DNA of 64,000 bases from RZZS01 sp964491785 (GCA_964491785.1 CAZBGS010000008.1:40201-104200), one strand, 5' to 3'. Numbered from the stretch's first letter, positions 1-9,290 are shown. Notes: generated by a model from the sequence alone, not told the origin. Made by a program: numbers and translations.

Positions 1-91
1 TGCATAACCATGGTGTCTATACCAGGGGGTCAGAGACACGTGCGTGAGGCTTTATATATCACCTGGCCTTCAAAAGTAAACATAAAAGACC

Positions 92-131
92 AAAAAAAAC
101 TGCCCCCCGTTCATTTTACTGAAGCGGGGGG
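92..131 (-). terminator. Rho-independent terminator after the LamG gene
   Basis: Inverted repeat ccccccg (103-109) and cgggggg (125-131) with further pairing inside the loop. Read on the minus strand it is followed by a run of eight T (positions 99-92). It lies about 35 bp beyond the stop codon of the minus-strand LamG gene, so it most likely ends that transcript. Confidence 0.8.
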
Positions 132-167
132 AAGCAGGTGGGTATGAGCCTTGTTAGTGATGGATTA

Positions 168-3100
168 TTAAAGACCTGTTGTCCCGGTGGCCTGGGCGAG
201 ATCCTGCTCGAATCCGGCTTCAAATCCGGTGGCCAGAGGGCCAGAAGTCTGGAGCTGAGCCACAGGACTACGGGTTGCCGGAATATCGGTATTGGCTGCC
301 GGGCCGAGTGTGGAAGTCGTGGTAAAGTCATTTATTGAGGCCGTCACAGGATTCACAGTATCAAGAACATCCTCAATGCCGATATTGGTGGCAGGAGATG
401 CCGCTGCGGCAGGAGAACCCGCCGGGTCGGATGGCGGGGGGGAAGAGATGAAGAAGAAATCATCCAGAAGAGGATCTTCGTCATCGAAGAGAACATCATT
501 CCGGCTGATGGTGGCCTCATCATTTGAAACCTCATCAGACTCCAGCTCCTGTCCGGGGACGAGGGCTTTATCATAAATGCGAAGATTGCTGATAGTGCCT
601 CCAAAGACTTGCGAAAACTCCTGCGATCCCGAGGGGCTGCGGGTGTTGGAAGCCCCGATCTGGAGATACTGTTCATTGTCGAGCCAGTCCATCCGGTGCG
701 AGCTGTCCTGTGCGACCAGCTGGTCGTTAACATAAAGCTTTACTCCGTTTTCGCCGAAGATGGCATCGACATCGTAATCCTCGCCCGGCCTTACGCCTCT
801 AAATCGCAAGGTCGTCGTTTCCTGCTGGCCCGAGTCCTGGAAGCGGGCGTTGAGCGTATCGCCTTCCAGATAGAGAGCGAAGTGGTCACCTCCGACGAAC
901 CGGTTGGCGTCCTTGGTGACTATGCCCTGGGATCCGGTGACGCTATCGGCGTTGAATGTCAGGGAGATGGTCGCCTCTGACAATTCCAATGCCGGAGAGT
1001 GGGCTACGCTTATGACATCGGATGCATCGTTAATCACCACCGTTTCCGGCAGCTCGTAGACCGCCTCCGCAGCATCATCGTCGATATCATCCATCGGGGG
1101 AGCACCTGGATCATCCGGCATGACAGGATCTTGCGGAATTTCATCAGGATCTTCACGATCATCCTGCTGCCCGCCCGGGACAACGGCCCCGTCATAGATG
1201 CGAAGGTTGTCGATGCTGCCATCAAAGACTTGCGCGAACTCCTGCGAACCCGATGGGCTGCGTGCGTTGGAAGCCCCGATCTGTAGATACTGTTCGTTGT
1301 CGAGCCAGTCCATCCGGTGCGAGCTGTCCTGATCGACCAACTGATCGTTCACGTAAAGTTGCACTCCATTTTGACCGAAGATGGCATCGACTTCGTAATC
1401 CTCACCCGGTTTTACATCTTCAAACCGCAGTGTTGTCGATTCCTGTCGGCCCGAGTCCTGGAAGCGGGCGTTGAGCGTGTCACCTTCAAGATAGAGAGCG
1501 AAGTGATCGCCTCCAACGAACTGGTTGGCGTCTTTGGTGACAATACCCTGAGATCCAGCGACGCTTCTTGCATTAAAGGTCAGAGATACTGTCGCCTCTG
1601 TCAATTCCAAAGCGGGAGAGTGGGTTACACTTACTACGTCGGCTGCTGTTCTGATTACAATAGTCTCCGGCAGTTCGTATACCACATTAGCGTCGCCATC
1701 GTCGATATCATCCGCCGGGGGAGTGCCTGGATCATCAGGCATAACAGGATCTTCCGGGTCTTCATCATCCGTCGGAGGCTCCGCCGGAGGAACATCAGGG
1801 TCGCCCGGCAAGACAGGGTCTTCAGGCACTTCATCAGGGTCTTCATCATCCTCCGGAGGATCTGCCGGTACGGCATCCGATGGAGTGAGGAAGAGCGCCC
1901 AGTCACTCTCGTAATCCAGAGCAAGGGTCTGGTCGCTCAGGGTCACGGAGCCCAGATCAATTTCCTGATACCCTTTCTCGGTATCGACGGCAATTACGTT
2001 TGCACCGCCGCCCCAGCCTGCTTCCGCCGAAAGGCTCGCGAGGTTAAGGGTAATCTCCGAAGTGTCTTCCGCATAAATAACGATGTGGTTTTCGCTTTCG
2101 GATTGAAGGGCATATTGCTTGTTCTCCGGCCCGCCGGTCAGTTCGTTGGCGCGTTCGGAATCGAGTACGAACCTGTTTTCGTCAAGGAAGAAGGTATTCC
2201 ATGTCGATATCTGTTCGACAGTATCATTCGAGTATGGAAAGCTATAATAATGGCTGGCATCAAACCTTCCGGTCGAGGGATTGTTAAGATTGCCCCAAAT
2301 ATTGGCCACTCCTCCGGCCATGGTCGAAATCCACAGGCCGTCGACAGTCTGCTCCTCGGTATAGTCCTTGCCCTCGCCGTCATTAATAACGCGGAAGCGA
2401 TCACCGCTGAGCACAGGGTTTTCGCCTGGAGAGGCTTCGAGAGCCGCGACATAAACCTCGTAGGTCGGCTCCCAGTGCTCGAAATCGGAAAGGGTCTGGT
2501 TCTGATGCCAAACGATGTCGCGACCGTGATCCGTTCCGGTATTCGGCCCCGGGGAGCGCACGCCGTAAAGATGATCATAGCCGCTCTGTTCGGCAAAGTA
2601 CTGGTGGGCCTGCGCCGCCTCCTGCGGAGTCGTCCATTCGTCGTTATCGAATCCGTAGCCCAGCGTCCATCCCGGCAACGGCCCGAGACGTGCGGCGACG
2701 TAGTCCATTATCCGCTGGTGCTCCTCGCCGTTCTCGCCGCCGGGAAGCTGGTCGGGAGTCTGGCCGCGTGAGGAATCTCCCCAAAGCCAGATATGGGTCA
2801 CTCCGCCCGCCTCATGGGTGGCGGTGATAATCTGTTCGAGGGCCTCGAAAGCTTCAGGATCGGGATCATAGCCCTGTGAACCGTCGATACGGCTGCCGTT
2901 ATTGGCGGTGCTGCTGTTCAGGTCGAAAAGCTGTCCGGCAACGGCGGGGATATGAACGCCGGTAAAACCGTGCCCGTCGATAAATGTCTCCAGTACGCTT
3001 TGGATAGCCGAAGGATTGTTGTGATAGTTTTCGATGTTCTGATCTATCATTATGTAATTTGGCAACAGAGCTTCCTGTTCTCCACTGCCGGTAATTTGCG

Positions 3101-3437
3101 CGAATTTATTGTCGCTGGCCGTAACGAAGCCTCTGGCATCCGGATTGTCCACTACGCTGACAGTGCCGGTGTAGCCGTCGAGATCCGGATCTTCGGAACT
3201 GGTGGCAAATGTCCAGTCACCGGCTTCGAGGCCGGTGAACCTGAAACTGTAGGTACCGTTGCCGTTATAGAACAAGCCGGTTTCAACTGTATCTCCACCA
3301 GCCGCATTGTTGAATGTGGCAATGGCATCCAGATCGTAAGGGTTGCCGTCTATGGTGTCGTTATCTAGTGTCCACTCCGCATATGAAGAGAGCTTGGGTA
3401 TGGTGGTTTCACCCAGGTTCAAAGACGTATCAGTCAT
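168..3437 (-). CDS. DUF5060/LamG multidomain protein, glycosidase-like
   Basis: 1089 aa. Residues about 17-95 look like a DUF5060 beta-sandwich, a domain usually placed ahead of glycoside-hydrolase barrels. Residues about 120-470 fit a cellulase-like TIM barrel (WLWGDSSRG, GYGFDNDEW, and a segment around GGVANIWGNL); I cannot assign a GH family. An Asp/Pro/Glu linker (about 515-580) leads to two nearly identical LamG domains (about 585-750 and 792-957) separated by another acidic Pro-rich linker, then a low-complexity tail. No signal peptide is visible, so export, if any, would need type I or another leaderless route, although no RTX GGxGxD repeats are seen. Start ATG is preceded by AGAGGTG at 8-nt spacing. 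It stands alone, 251 bp from fabF. Likely role: carbohydrate binding or degradation at the cell surface (inference). Confidence 0.75.
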   Translation of the reverse strand: MTDTSLNLGETTIPKLSSYAEWTLDNDTIDGNPYDLDAIATFNNAAGGDTVETGLFYNGNGTYSFRFTGLEAGDWTFATSSEDPDLDGYTGTVSVVDNPDARGFVTASDNKFAQITGSGEQEALLPNYIMIDQNIENYHNNPSAIQSVLETFIDGHGFTGVHIPAVAGQLFDLNSSTANNGSRIDGSQGYDPDPEAFEALEQIITATHEAGGVTHIWLWGDSSRGQTPDQLPGGENGEEHQRIMDYVAARLGPLPGWTLGYGFDNDEWTTPQEAAQAHQYFAEQSGYDHLYGVRSPGPNTGTDHGRDIVWHQNQTLSDFEHWEPTYEVYVAALEASPGENPVLSGDRFRVINDGEGKDYTEEQTVDGLWISTMAGGVANIWGNLNNPSTGRFDASHYYSFPYSNDTVEQISTWNTFFLDENRFVLDSERANELTGGPENKQYALQSESENHIVIYAEDTSEITLNLASLSAEAGWGGGANVIAVDTEKGYQEIDLGSVTLSDQTLALDYESDWALFLTPSDAVPADPPEDDEDPDEVPEDPVLPGDPDVPPAEPPTDDEDPEDPVMPDDPGTPPADDIDDGDANVVYELPETIVIRTAADVVSVTHSPALELTEATVSLTFNARSVAGSQGIVTKDANQFVGGDHFALYLEGDTLNARFQDSGRQESTTLRFEDVKPGEDYEVDAIFGQNGVQLYVNDQLVDQDSSHRMDWLDNEQYLQIGASNARSPSGSQEFAQVFDGSIDNLRIYDGAVVPGGQQDDREDPDEIPQDPVMPDDPGAPPMDDIDDDAAEAVYELPETVVINDASDVISVAHSPALELSEATISLTFNADSVTGSQGIVTKDANRFVGGDHFALYLEGDTLNARFQDSGQQETTTLRFRGVRPGEDYDVDAIFGENGVKLYVNDQLVAQDSSHRMDWLDNEQYLQIGASNTRSPSGSQEFSQVFGGTISNLRIYDKALVPGQELESDEVSNDEATISRNDVLFDDEDPLLDDFFFISSPPPSDPAGSPAAAASPATNIGIEDVLDTVNPVTASINDFTTTSTLGPAANTDIPATRSPVAQLQTSGPLATGFEAGFEQDLAQATGTTGL
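567..1681 (-). repeat. Tandem LamG-coding duplication, 621-bp period
   Basis: Two copies (about 567-1060 and 1188-1681) match closely at DNA level with an offset of exactly 621 bp (207 codons): gaagccccgatct occurs at 649 and again at 1270. The high nucleotide identity points to a recent duplication or to gene conversion within the LamG gene. Confidence 0.8.
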
Positions 3438-3688
3438 GATATTTCACCTCTGTTATTAAAAGCTTTGGCATTTTCTGCCAGTCTCCTTAACCGTTTCAGA
3501 GATCATAAACATGCAGTTTTCGGGCAATGTTCCTGCGTATGTGGGCAGGGCTTACAGGAAAAAAACGGGCGCTCCAGTGGCTTCGGCAGGTTATAAATGA
3601 CGGAATGGTATTGGTTTTTGTCCAGCGGGTGCAGGCTTAAAAAAATTAGCAGCTCAAATCGAAGGGGCCAACTTGATGGCAGCCAGAT

Positions 3689-4960
3689 TTATACCGCCTT
3701 CATTATAAGGCTGGCGTTGGTGCCGCCGAAGCCGAATGAATTGGAAAGAACAGTATTGATTTTCTTATCCCTGGCGACTTTCGGCACGAGGTCAATCCCC
3801 TGGCATTCCTCGGAGATGTTATCGAGGTTCAGGGTCGGGGGCATAATGCCGGTCTGAATTGCCTTGACCGAATAAATGGCCTCGACAGCTCCGGCCGCGC
3901 CCAGCAGGTGACCGATGGCGGACTTGGTTGAAGACATTGACACTTTATCGAGAACCGGTTCAAACAGTCTCCTGACCGCCTTGCATTCTATTCCATCGCC
4001 AGCGGGCGTAGAGGTGCCATGAGCGTTGATATAGTCGATATCTTCGGGATTCATGCCCGCACGCTTCAGCGCAGCCTTCATGGCGCGGAAACCGCCGCTG
4101 CCGTCGGAAGAGGGGGCGGTTATGTGATAGGCGTCGCCGGACATGCCGTAGCCGACAATTTCAGCATAAATTTTCGCGCCGCGCTTTTTCGCGTGCTCGT
4201 ATTCTTCCAGGATCAGTATGCCGGAACCCTCGGCGATAACGAAACCGTCGCGTCCGGCATCAAAAGGGCGGGACGCCTCAAGGGGACGGTCGTTATAGCC
4301 TGTAGAGAGGGCGCGGGCCGCAGAGAAACCCGATACTCCGAGGCGGTTGATAGCCGCTTCAGCGCCTCCGGCAACCATGACATCGGCATCGTCCAGGGCG
4401 ATCATCCGCGCCGCATCGCCTACCGCATGGGTGCCTGTGGCGCAGGCGGTCACCACCGAATGATTAGGCCCCCGGAAACCAAACCGGATCGACACATGTC
4501 CGGAAGCAAGGTTGATCAGCATCGCCGGGATGCAAAACGGAGAAACGCGCCGCGGCCCCTGTTCGCTCAGTGTTATCGAGGTATCGTACATCGTCGATAG
4601 TCCGCCGATGCCGCCGCCGATCATTACCCCGGTACGATCCAGAGACTCCTGATCCTCCGGCTTCCAGCCGCTATCCTCGACAGCTTCCTGCGCCGCCGCG
4701 AGGGCGTAGGTAATGAAAGTGTCGGTCTTGCGCTGGTCTTTGGAAGAGACGAAAAGGTCAGGATTGAAAGCGCCGTTTTTCGGTTCGGCATCGCTGCTGC
4801 GCGGAATGATTCCGGCAACCTGCGAAGCAATATCGGACGCATCGAAATGATCAATGCGCCTGATTCCGCTTTTTCCTGCTGTTATTTCGGACCAGTTATG
4901 GGACACCCCGAAACCCAGGGGGGTCACCATACCCATTCCGGTCACCACGACTCGTCTCAT
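3689..4960 (-). CDS. fabF: Beta-ketoacyl-ACP synthase II
   Basis: 423 aa condensing enzyme that elongates acyl-ACP with malonyl-ACP in type II fatty-acid synthesis (cytosol). The Cys-His-His triad is present: C173 (TACATGTHAV), H314 (AHGTSTPAGD) and H351 (SAIGHLLGAAGA). The C-terminal glycine-rich NSFGFGGTNAS motif is also intact, and the length is normal for FabF. Start at MRRVVVTGMG. It is the last gene of the minus-strand run fabD-fabG-HAD-acpP-fabF, 63 bp after acpP, the usual acpP-fabF order. The family assignment is firm; FabF rather than FabB follows from length and neighbours. Confidence 0.96.
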   Translation of the reverse strand: MRRVVVTGMGMVTPLGFGVSHNWSEITAGKSGIRRIDHFDASDIASQVAGIIPRSSDAEPKNGAFNPDLFVSSKDQRKTDTFITYALAAAQEAVEDSGWKPEDQESLDRTGVMIGGGIGGLSTMYDTSITLSEQGPRRVSPFCIPAMLINLASGHVSIRFGFRGPNHSVVTACATGTHAVGDAARMIALDDADVMVAGGAEAAINRLGVSGFSAARALSTGYNDRPLEASRPFDAGRDGFVIAEGSGILILEEYEHAKKRGAKIYAEIVGYGMSGDAYHITAPSSDGSGGFRAMKAALKRAGMNPEDIDYINAHGTSTPAGDGIECKAVRRLFEPVLDKVSMSSTKSAIGHLLGAAGAVEAIYSVKAIQTGIMPPTLNLDNISEECQGIDLVPKVARDKKINTVLSNSFGFGGTNASLIMKAV

Positions 4961-5023
4961 GGGCCTGTCTTTAAAAGAATAATGGCGGACAAACCTGTCC
5001 GCCCTGTTAAACGCAGCTGGATA

Positions 5024-5263
5024 TTATTCGGCGGCGTTTTGTTTGATGAAGTCGATAGCATCGCCAACCGTCTGGATTTTTTCGGCAGCGTCATCGGGAA
5101 TTTCAACACTGAATTCTTCCTCGAATGCCATGACCAGCTCAACTGTGTCCAGCGAATCAGCTCCGAGATCGTCGATGAAGCTGGCGCTTTCGGTGACTTT
5201 GTTGTCATCCACGCCCAGGTGCTCAACAACGATTTTCTTCACACGCTCGGTAATGTCACTCAT
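5024..5263 (-). CDS. acpP: Acyl carrier protein
   Basis: 79 aa, acidic, with the phosphopantetheine attachment serine S37 in GADSLDTVEL. It carries growing acyl chains for FabF, FabG and others. The chosen ATG (MSDITERV) has AAAGGA about 7 nt upstream; a longer in-frame start 66 bp upstream would add residues foreign to the family and is rejected. It sits between a HAD phosphatase gene (85 bp upstream) and fabF (63 bp downstream). Confidence 0.97.
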   Translation of the reverse strand: MSDITERVKKIVVEHLGVDDNKVTESASFIDDLGADSLDTVELVMAFEEEFSVEIPDDAAEKIQTVGDAIDFIKQNAAE

Positions 5264-5348
5264 CGCATATCCTTTAATAATTGTTGCACAAATTTTGAAC
5301 GGACGGACTTTACCAATACTTCCGCCCATTGCAAGTGATTTTTGTCAA

Positions 5349-6056
5349 CTAGCATACCTTTTGGAAGCTTGCCAGCGGCTTTTTAGTGAACAGATGATCA
5401 TGAATGTGGATAAGAGATTCAAAAACCTCGTCCGCCCCGCTTTCCTTCATCCTTGTCCTTGCCCGCTCCTTGTCGAACCTGCATGAGGCAATTCCGTATA
5501 CCGTCATGCCAGCCGCCTTCCCGGCACGCACGCCGACAGCGCTGTCCTCAAGGACAAGCACCCTGCCGCCTGCCGCCCCCATCCTTTCAGCCGCATGATT
5601 GAAAAGATCTGGCGCAGGCTTTGGCCTTCCGGCTACGGAACCACAGAATACGAGATCTTTACTGAATAAAGGCATCAGACCGGTCTGCTCCAGCGAGAAT
5701 ATGACATTTTCGTACTCGCCGTTTGATGCGACGCTTACCGGAACATGCCCCGATATTTCGCACACCAGATCAATGGCCATCGGCATGGGCCGAAGGTATT
5801 GCGGAGCCAGTTCCATTACTTTTCGGACATAAAGCTCTGTGATGTTTGCCGGGAAGCTGATGCCGTTTTCGGCGGCAACATGTTCCATCGCCATGCCGAG
5901 AGTCATTCCGACAAATTTATCGATAATATGATCCAGAGCATACTGCATCAGGCCGAAATCCTGAAGCAGGGCGACGGTCGCCAGGTTGTTCAGTTCCTCG
6001 CTGTCAACCAGCGTGCCGTCGCAATCGAAAATAACGGCGTCGAACGGAAAGTCCAT
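5349..6056 (-). CDS. HAD-superfamily hydrolase, phosphoglycolate/beta-PGM-like
   Basis: 235 aa. HAD motif I is DCDGTLVDSE with nucleophile D11 and acid/base D13; motif II is the SVASNGEYEN region; motif III lysine is in GRPKPAPDLF; motif IV is VLEDSAVGV. The helical cap after motif I places it with phosphoglycolate phosphatase/beta-phosphoglucomutase-like enzymes; the substrate cannot be read from sequence. The start ATG is 2 bp after the fabG stop, which argues strongly for cotranscription with the fatty-acid genes. A longer in-frame reading upstream overlaps fabG and is rejected. Its place between fabG and acpP is unusual; a housekeeping role on a phosphorylated by-product is possible (inference). 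Confidence 0.85.
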   Translation of the reverse strand: MDFPFDAVIFDCDGTLVDSEELNNLATVALLQDFGLMQYALDHIIDKFVGMTLGMAMEHVAAENGISFPANITELYVRKVMELAPQYLRPMPMAIDLVCEISGHVPVSVASNGEYENVIFSLEQTGLMPLFSKDLVFCGSVAGRPKPAPDLFNHAAERMGAAGGRVLVLEDSAVGVRAGKAAGMTVYGIASCRFDKERARTRMKESGADEVFESLIHIHDHLFTKKPLASFQKVC

Positions 6057-6058
6057 GC

Positions 6059-6796
6059 TCAGATCATCGCCATTCCGCCGTTGACATGGATGGTCTGGCC
6101 GGTGATATAGGCCGCTTCCTCGCTCGCCAGAAACAGCACGGCATGAGCGACGTCTTCGGCGGAGCCCATGCGTCCCAGCGGAATGCCCGCATTGATCCGC
6201 GCTTTCTGCTCCTCGTTCAGCTTGTCGGTCATGGGGGTGGCGATAAAGCCGGGGGCCACACAGTTGACCGTGATATTGCGGCTGGCGATCTCCTGGGCCA
6301 TGGCTTTCGACCAGCCGGTAATTCCTGCCTTGGAAGCCACGTAATTGCACTGACCCGGATTGCCGGTGGTGCCGACGACGGAGGACAGGTTGATTATTCG
6401 CCCCCAGCGGCGTTTCATCATGCCTCGCTGCACGGCCTGCGCCAGCTTGAAGGGGGCGGTCAGGTTGATATCGATGACCATCTGCCATTCCTCGTCCTTC
6501 ATGCGCATGGAAAGGTTGTCGCGGGTCAGACCGGCGTTGTTGACGAGAATATCGATACCGCCCGTCTTTTCCTCGACTTCTTTTACAAGTGCCTCGATAC
6601 CGGAGAGATCGGAAAGGTTTCCGGTAAAGACGTGTACCCGATCACCGAGTTCCGCCTCAAACTCCTTCAGCCGTTCCTCACTCATATCGGTAATGGCAAG
6701 GGTGGCGCCCTGCGCGTGCAGGATGCGGCAAACAGCCTTTCCAATTCCGCCGGTGGCTCCGGTAACAAAAGCCGTTTTACCTGTTAAATCCAACAT
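6059..6796 (-). CDS. fabG: 3-oxoacyl-ACP reductase
   Basis: 245 aa short-chain dehydrogenase reducing 3-oxoacyl-ACP with NADPH. It has the Rossmann motif TGATGGIG (residues 13-19), NNAG (87-89), catalytic Ser138/139, and Tyr152-xxx-Lys156 in YVASKAG. Length and the C-terminal GQTIHVNGGMAM are typical of FabG. The start ATG has AAAGGAGAG immediately upstream. It lies 11 bp downstream of fabD and 2 bp before the HAD gene, in one operon. Confidence 0.96.
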   Translation of the reverse strand: MLDLTGKTAFVTGATGGIGKAVCRILHAQGATLAITDMSEERLKEFEAELGDRVHVFTGNLSDLSGIEALVKEVEEKTGGIDILVNNAGLTRDNLSMRMKDEEWQMVIDINLTAPFKLAQAVQRGMMKRRWGRIINLSSVVGTTGNPGQCNYVASKAGITGWSKAMAQEIASRNITVNCVAPGFIATPMTDKLNEEQKARINAGIPLGRMGSAEDVAHAVLFLASEEAAYITGQTIHVNGGMAMI

Positions 6797-6807
6797 TTTT
6801 CTCTCCT

Positions 6808-7752
6808 TTATTGCAATCTGCTAATCAATGCGTCCAGCTCCTGCGCCGTGCAGACGCTTTCGACACGGATGTCCTTTTCGATGCGCCGTACGAGGCCGGA
6901 CAGAACTTTGCCCGCGCCGATTTCGATCATTTCCTCGACGCCCTGCTCGCGCATCCATTGAACCGATTCGCGCCAGCGCACCATGCCGGTGATCTGGTCG
7001 ACCAGCAGGCGGCGAATTTCGCCGGGATCGAATACCCCGCGGCCGGTGACATTCGAAACTACCGGAATTGAAGGAGGACGAATATCCGTATCGGCCAAAG
7101 CCCTTGCCATCGACTGGGCGGCGGGGGCCATCAGAGTACAATGAAACGGGGCGCTGACCGGCAGGGTTACGGCGCGTTTGGCGCCGTGTTCCGCCGCCAG
7201 ATCCACGGCACGCCCGACCGCGCCCTTATGGCCACTGATGACAACCTGGCCCGGAGAGTTGTCATTGGCGCACTGGCATACCTCCTCGCCTGCGGCGTTG
7301 AGGGTAATCTCTTCCACTTTCGAGAAATCAAGACCAATAATTGCCGCCATTGCTCCGATCCCTACCGGTACCGCCGTTTGCATTGCCTTGCCGCGGCGGC
7401 GCACGAGGCGGGCCGTGTCGGCGAGATCAAGGGCGCCCACTGCCGTCAGGGCAGAATATTCGCCCAGACTGTGACCGGCGGCGAAGGAGGCGACTTTTTC
7501 AATTCTTATTCCGGCCTCCCTCGTGATCACCCGCATCAGAGCCGCCGAAACGGCCAGCATGGCGGGCTGGGTATTTTCGGTGAGGTTAAGATCCTCATCC
7601 GGGCCTTCAAGGATTATTCTGCTTAAATTTACGGAAAGAGCGTCATCGACCTCCTCAAACGTCAGACGTGCCTCGATAAAAGCCTCCGCCAGATCCTTGC
7701 CCATGCCGATAAACTGCGAACCCTGACCGGGAAACAAAAAAGCGCGCGTCAT
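6808..7752 (-). CDS. fabD: Malonyl-CoA:ACP transacylase
   Basis: 314 aa. It loads malonate from CoA onto ACP. FPGQGSQ is at residues 7-13, the nucleophile is S95 in GHSLGEY, and the catalytic histidine is H204 in APFHCTLM. Normal family length. It is the first gene of the minus-strand fatty-acid operon and is divergent from rpsF across a 219-bp intergenic region that must hold both promoters. Confidence 0.96.
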   Translation of the reverse strand: MTRAFLFPGQGSQFIGMGKDLAEAFIEARLTFEEVDDALSVNLSRIILEGPDEDLNLTENTQPAMLAVSAALMRVITREAGIRIEKVASFAAGHSLGEYSALTAVGALDLADTARLVRRRGKAMQTAVPVGIGAMAAIIGLDFSKVEEITLNAAGEEVCQCANDNSPGQVVISGHKGAVGRAVDLAAEHGAKRAVTLPVSAPFHCTLMAPAAQSMARALADTDIRPPSIPVVSNVTGRGVFDPGEIRRLLVDQITGMVRWRESVQWMREQGVEEMIEIGAGKVLSGLVRRIEKDIRVESVCTAQELDALISRLQ

Positions 7753-7845
7753 TCCTATCTCTCATCCCTCATCACAATCGGATTAATGTTTCATGCAATT
7801 GACAACTTACAGCCCACCGGAGTCAAGCGCGCTTGCATAATTAAC

Positions 7846-7873
7846 TTGATTCTTTCAGGCAAATCCTTATATT
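7846..7873 (+). promoter_or_regulatory. Candidate sigma-70 promoter for rpsF-rpsR-rplI
   Basis: TTGATT (7846-7851) and TATATT (7868-7873) with a 16-bp spacer, about 100 bp upstream of rpsF, in the intergenic region shared with the divergent fabD. Consensus-like elements only; no transcript evidence. Confidence 0.4.
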
Positions 7874-7971
7874 GCGCGCTATTCGTGAACCTCGCCGGTC
7901 TGAATATAAGGTTAAGGGCCGGCTTTGGCATTTGAATTGTTCGAAATGCCGTAACCCGAGAGGAGAAATAA

Positions 7972-8328
7972 ATGCCTTATTATGAAACCGTGTTCATCGC
8001 ACGGCAGGATCTGTCGGCCCAGCAGGTCGAAGAGATCAAAAACAAAAGCTGCAAGGTCATCACCGACCGCGGCGGAAAAATCAACAAGACCGAAGACTGG
8101 GGTCTGCGCACGCTGGCTTTTCGCATCAAGAAAAACCGCAAGGGCCATTACGTCCTGATCGAGAGCGACTCCCCGGCGGAGGCGATTTCCGAACTGGAAC
8201 GCACGCTTCGCCTGAATGAAGACGTGCTTCGTTACATGACCGTCCGCCAGGAAGAGCTTTCAAAAGGCCCTTCGGTTCAGGCAGGCGGCACCAGTGATTA
8301 CAGCGACAGCGAAGAGGAGGCAGCATAA
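7972..8328 (+). CDS. rpsF: 30S ribosomal protein S6
   Basis: 118 aa. It starts MPYYETVFIARQDLS, the typical S6 N terminus, and has a short acidic C-terminal tail (SDSEEEAA). S6 binds S18 and 16S rRNA in the platform of the small subunit. The ATG follows GAGAGGAG, a strong ribosome-binding site. It is the first gene of rpsF-rpsR-rplI, and the stop overlaps the rpsR start (TAATG). The leader of about 100 bp could host S6:S18 autoregulation, as known in other bacteria, but I did not identify the element. Confidence 0.97.
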   Translation: MPYYETVFIARQDLSAQQVEEIKNKSCKVITDRGGKINKTEDWGLRTLAFRIKKNRKGHYVLIESDSPAEAISELERTLRLNEDVLRYMTVRQEELSKGPSVQAGGTSDYSDSEEEAA

Positions 8329-8600
8329 TGTCAGCAGCAGACGCACCAACAGTAAAACGTCCGTTCTTCCGCCGCCGCAAGACCTGCCCGTTTACGGGCG
8401 AAGGCGCGCCTTTGATCGACTGGAAGGACACGAGAATGCTGGGCCGCTTCATATCGGAACGCGGCAAGATCGTTCCCAGCCGTATCACGGCAGTTTCAAC
8501 AGCGAAGCAGCGCGAACTCGCCAAGGCGATCAAGCGCGCCCGTTACATGGCTCTGCTTCCCTATGTCCGTCAGGAATCCGATACGGGCTCCGGACGGTAG
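8328..8600 (+). CDS. rpsR: 30S ribosomal protein S18
   Basis: 90 aa, basic. Residues RRRKTCPFTGE followed by the conserved IDWKDTRML and KIVPSRITA segments identify S18. The single zinc-type cysteine is retained at C19-P. It overlaps rpsF by one base, implying translational coupling, and lies 22 bp upstream of rplI. Confidence 0.97.
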   Translation: MSAADAPTVKRPFFRRRKTCPFTGEGAPLIDWKDTRMLGRFISERGKIVPSRITAVSTAKQRELAKAIKRARYMALLPYVRQESDTGSGR

Positions 8601-8622
8601 GATAAAGGAAAGGAAGACATAA

Positions 8623-9264
8623 ATGTCAGCTACACAGGTTATACTGCTTGAGCGTATCGAGCATCTTGGCAATCTCGGCGATGTCGTCAACGTCAAGCCC
8701 GGATACGCCCGCAATTACTTATTGCCGAAGCACAAAGCCCTTCGGGCCACCAAATCCAATCTCGCCTATTTCGAGGCACAGCGCAAACATCTCGAAGCCG
8801 AAAACGAAAAACGCAAGGGCGAAGCCGACAAGCGCGCGGAGAAGCTTCGCGGTCTTAAAGTGGCGATCATCCGTCAGGCTTCGGAAGGCGGCCAGATGTA
8901 CGGTTCGGTCACTGCACGCGACATAGCCGAAACCGTTTCGGAGATCACCGGCGAAAAAATCGAAAGAAGCATGGTAGAACTTAACCAGAGCTTCAAATAT
9001 CTCGGCCTGTTCCCGGTAACAGTACGTCTTCACCCGGAAGTCAAGGAAGTGATTACAGTCAATATCGCCCGCTCCCTGGAAGAAGCCAAGGCCCAGGAAC
9101 GTGCGGGCCGGGCTTTGATCGCAGAAGACGGACGGAAGACCGAAAGCAAGGTGGAAGCCGAAGCCGACGATCTGAAGAACGTTCTCGATGACGAAGCCTA
9201 TGAAGCGGAAAAGGCCCGTCTCGCCGCCGAACAGGCGGAAGCGGAAACCGGAGCTGAAGCCTGA
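8623..9264 (+). CDS. rplI: 50S ribosomal protein L9
   Basis: 213 aa. The N domain (VILLERIEHLGNLGDVVNVK, GYARNYLLP) is the L9 signature, followed by the long connecting helix rich in Glu/Lys/Arg (residues about 40-75) and the C domain. It is longer than the roughly 150-aa enterobacterial L9 because of an acidic Glu/Ala-rich tail, which is usual in alphaproteobacteria. It ends the ribosomal operon, with a terminator 27 bp downstream. Confidence 0.96.
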   Translation: MSATQVILLERIEHLGNLGDVVNVKPGYARNYLLPKHKALRATKSNLAYFEAQRKHLEAENEKRKGEADKRAEKLRGLKVAIIRQASEGGQMYGSVTARDIAETVSEITGEKIERSMVELNQSFKYLGLFPVTVRLHPEVKEVITVNIARSLEEAKAQERAGRALIAEDGRKTESKVEAEADDLKNVLDDEAYEAEKARLAAEQAEAETGAEA

Positions 9265-9290
9265 GATCAAAGCGCTTTTTAGTGTTCATT

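Noticed and set aside
1317..2771. Long open frame (484 aa) on the plus strand
   Set aside because: It is antisense to the LamG gene and arises from its codon bias; the product has no recognisable domain and no ribosome-binding site.
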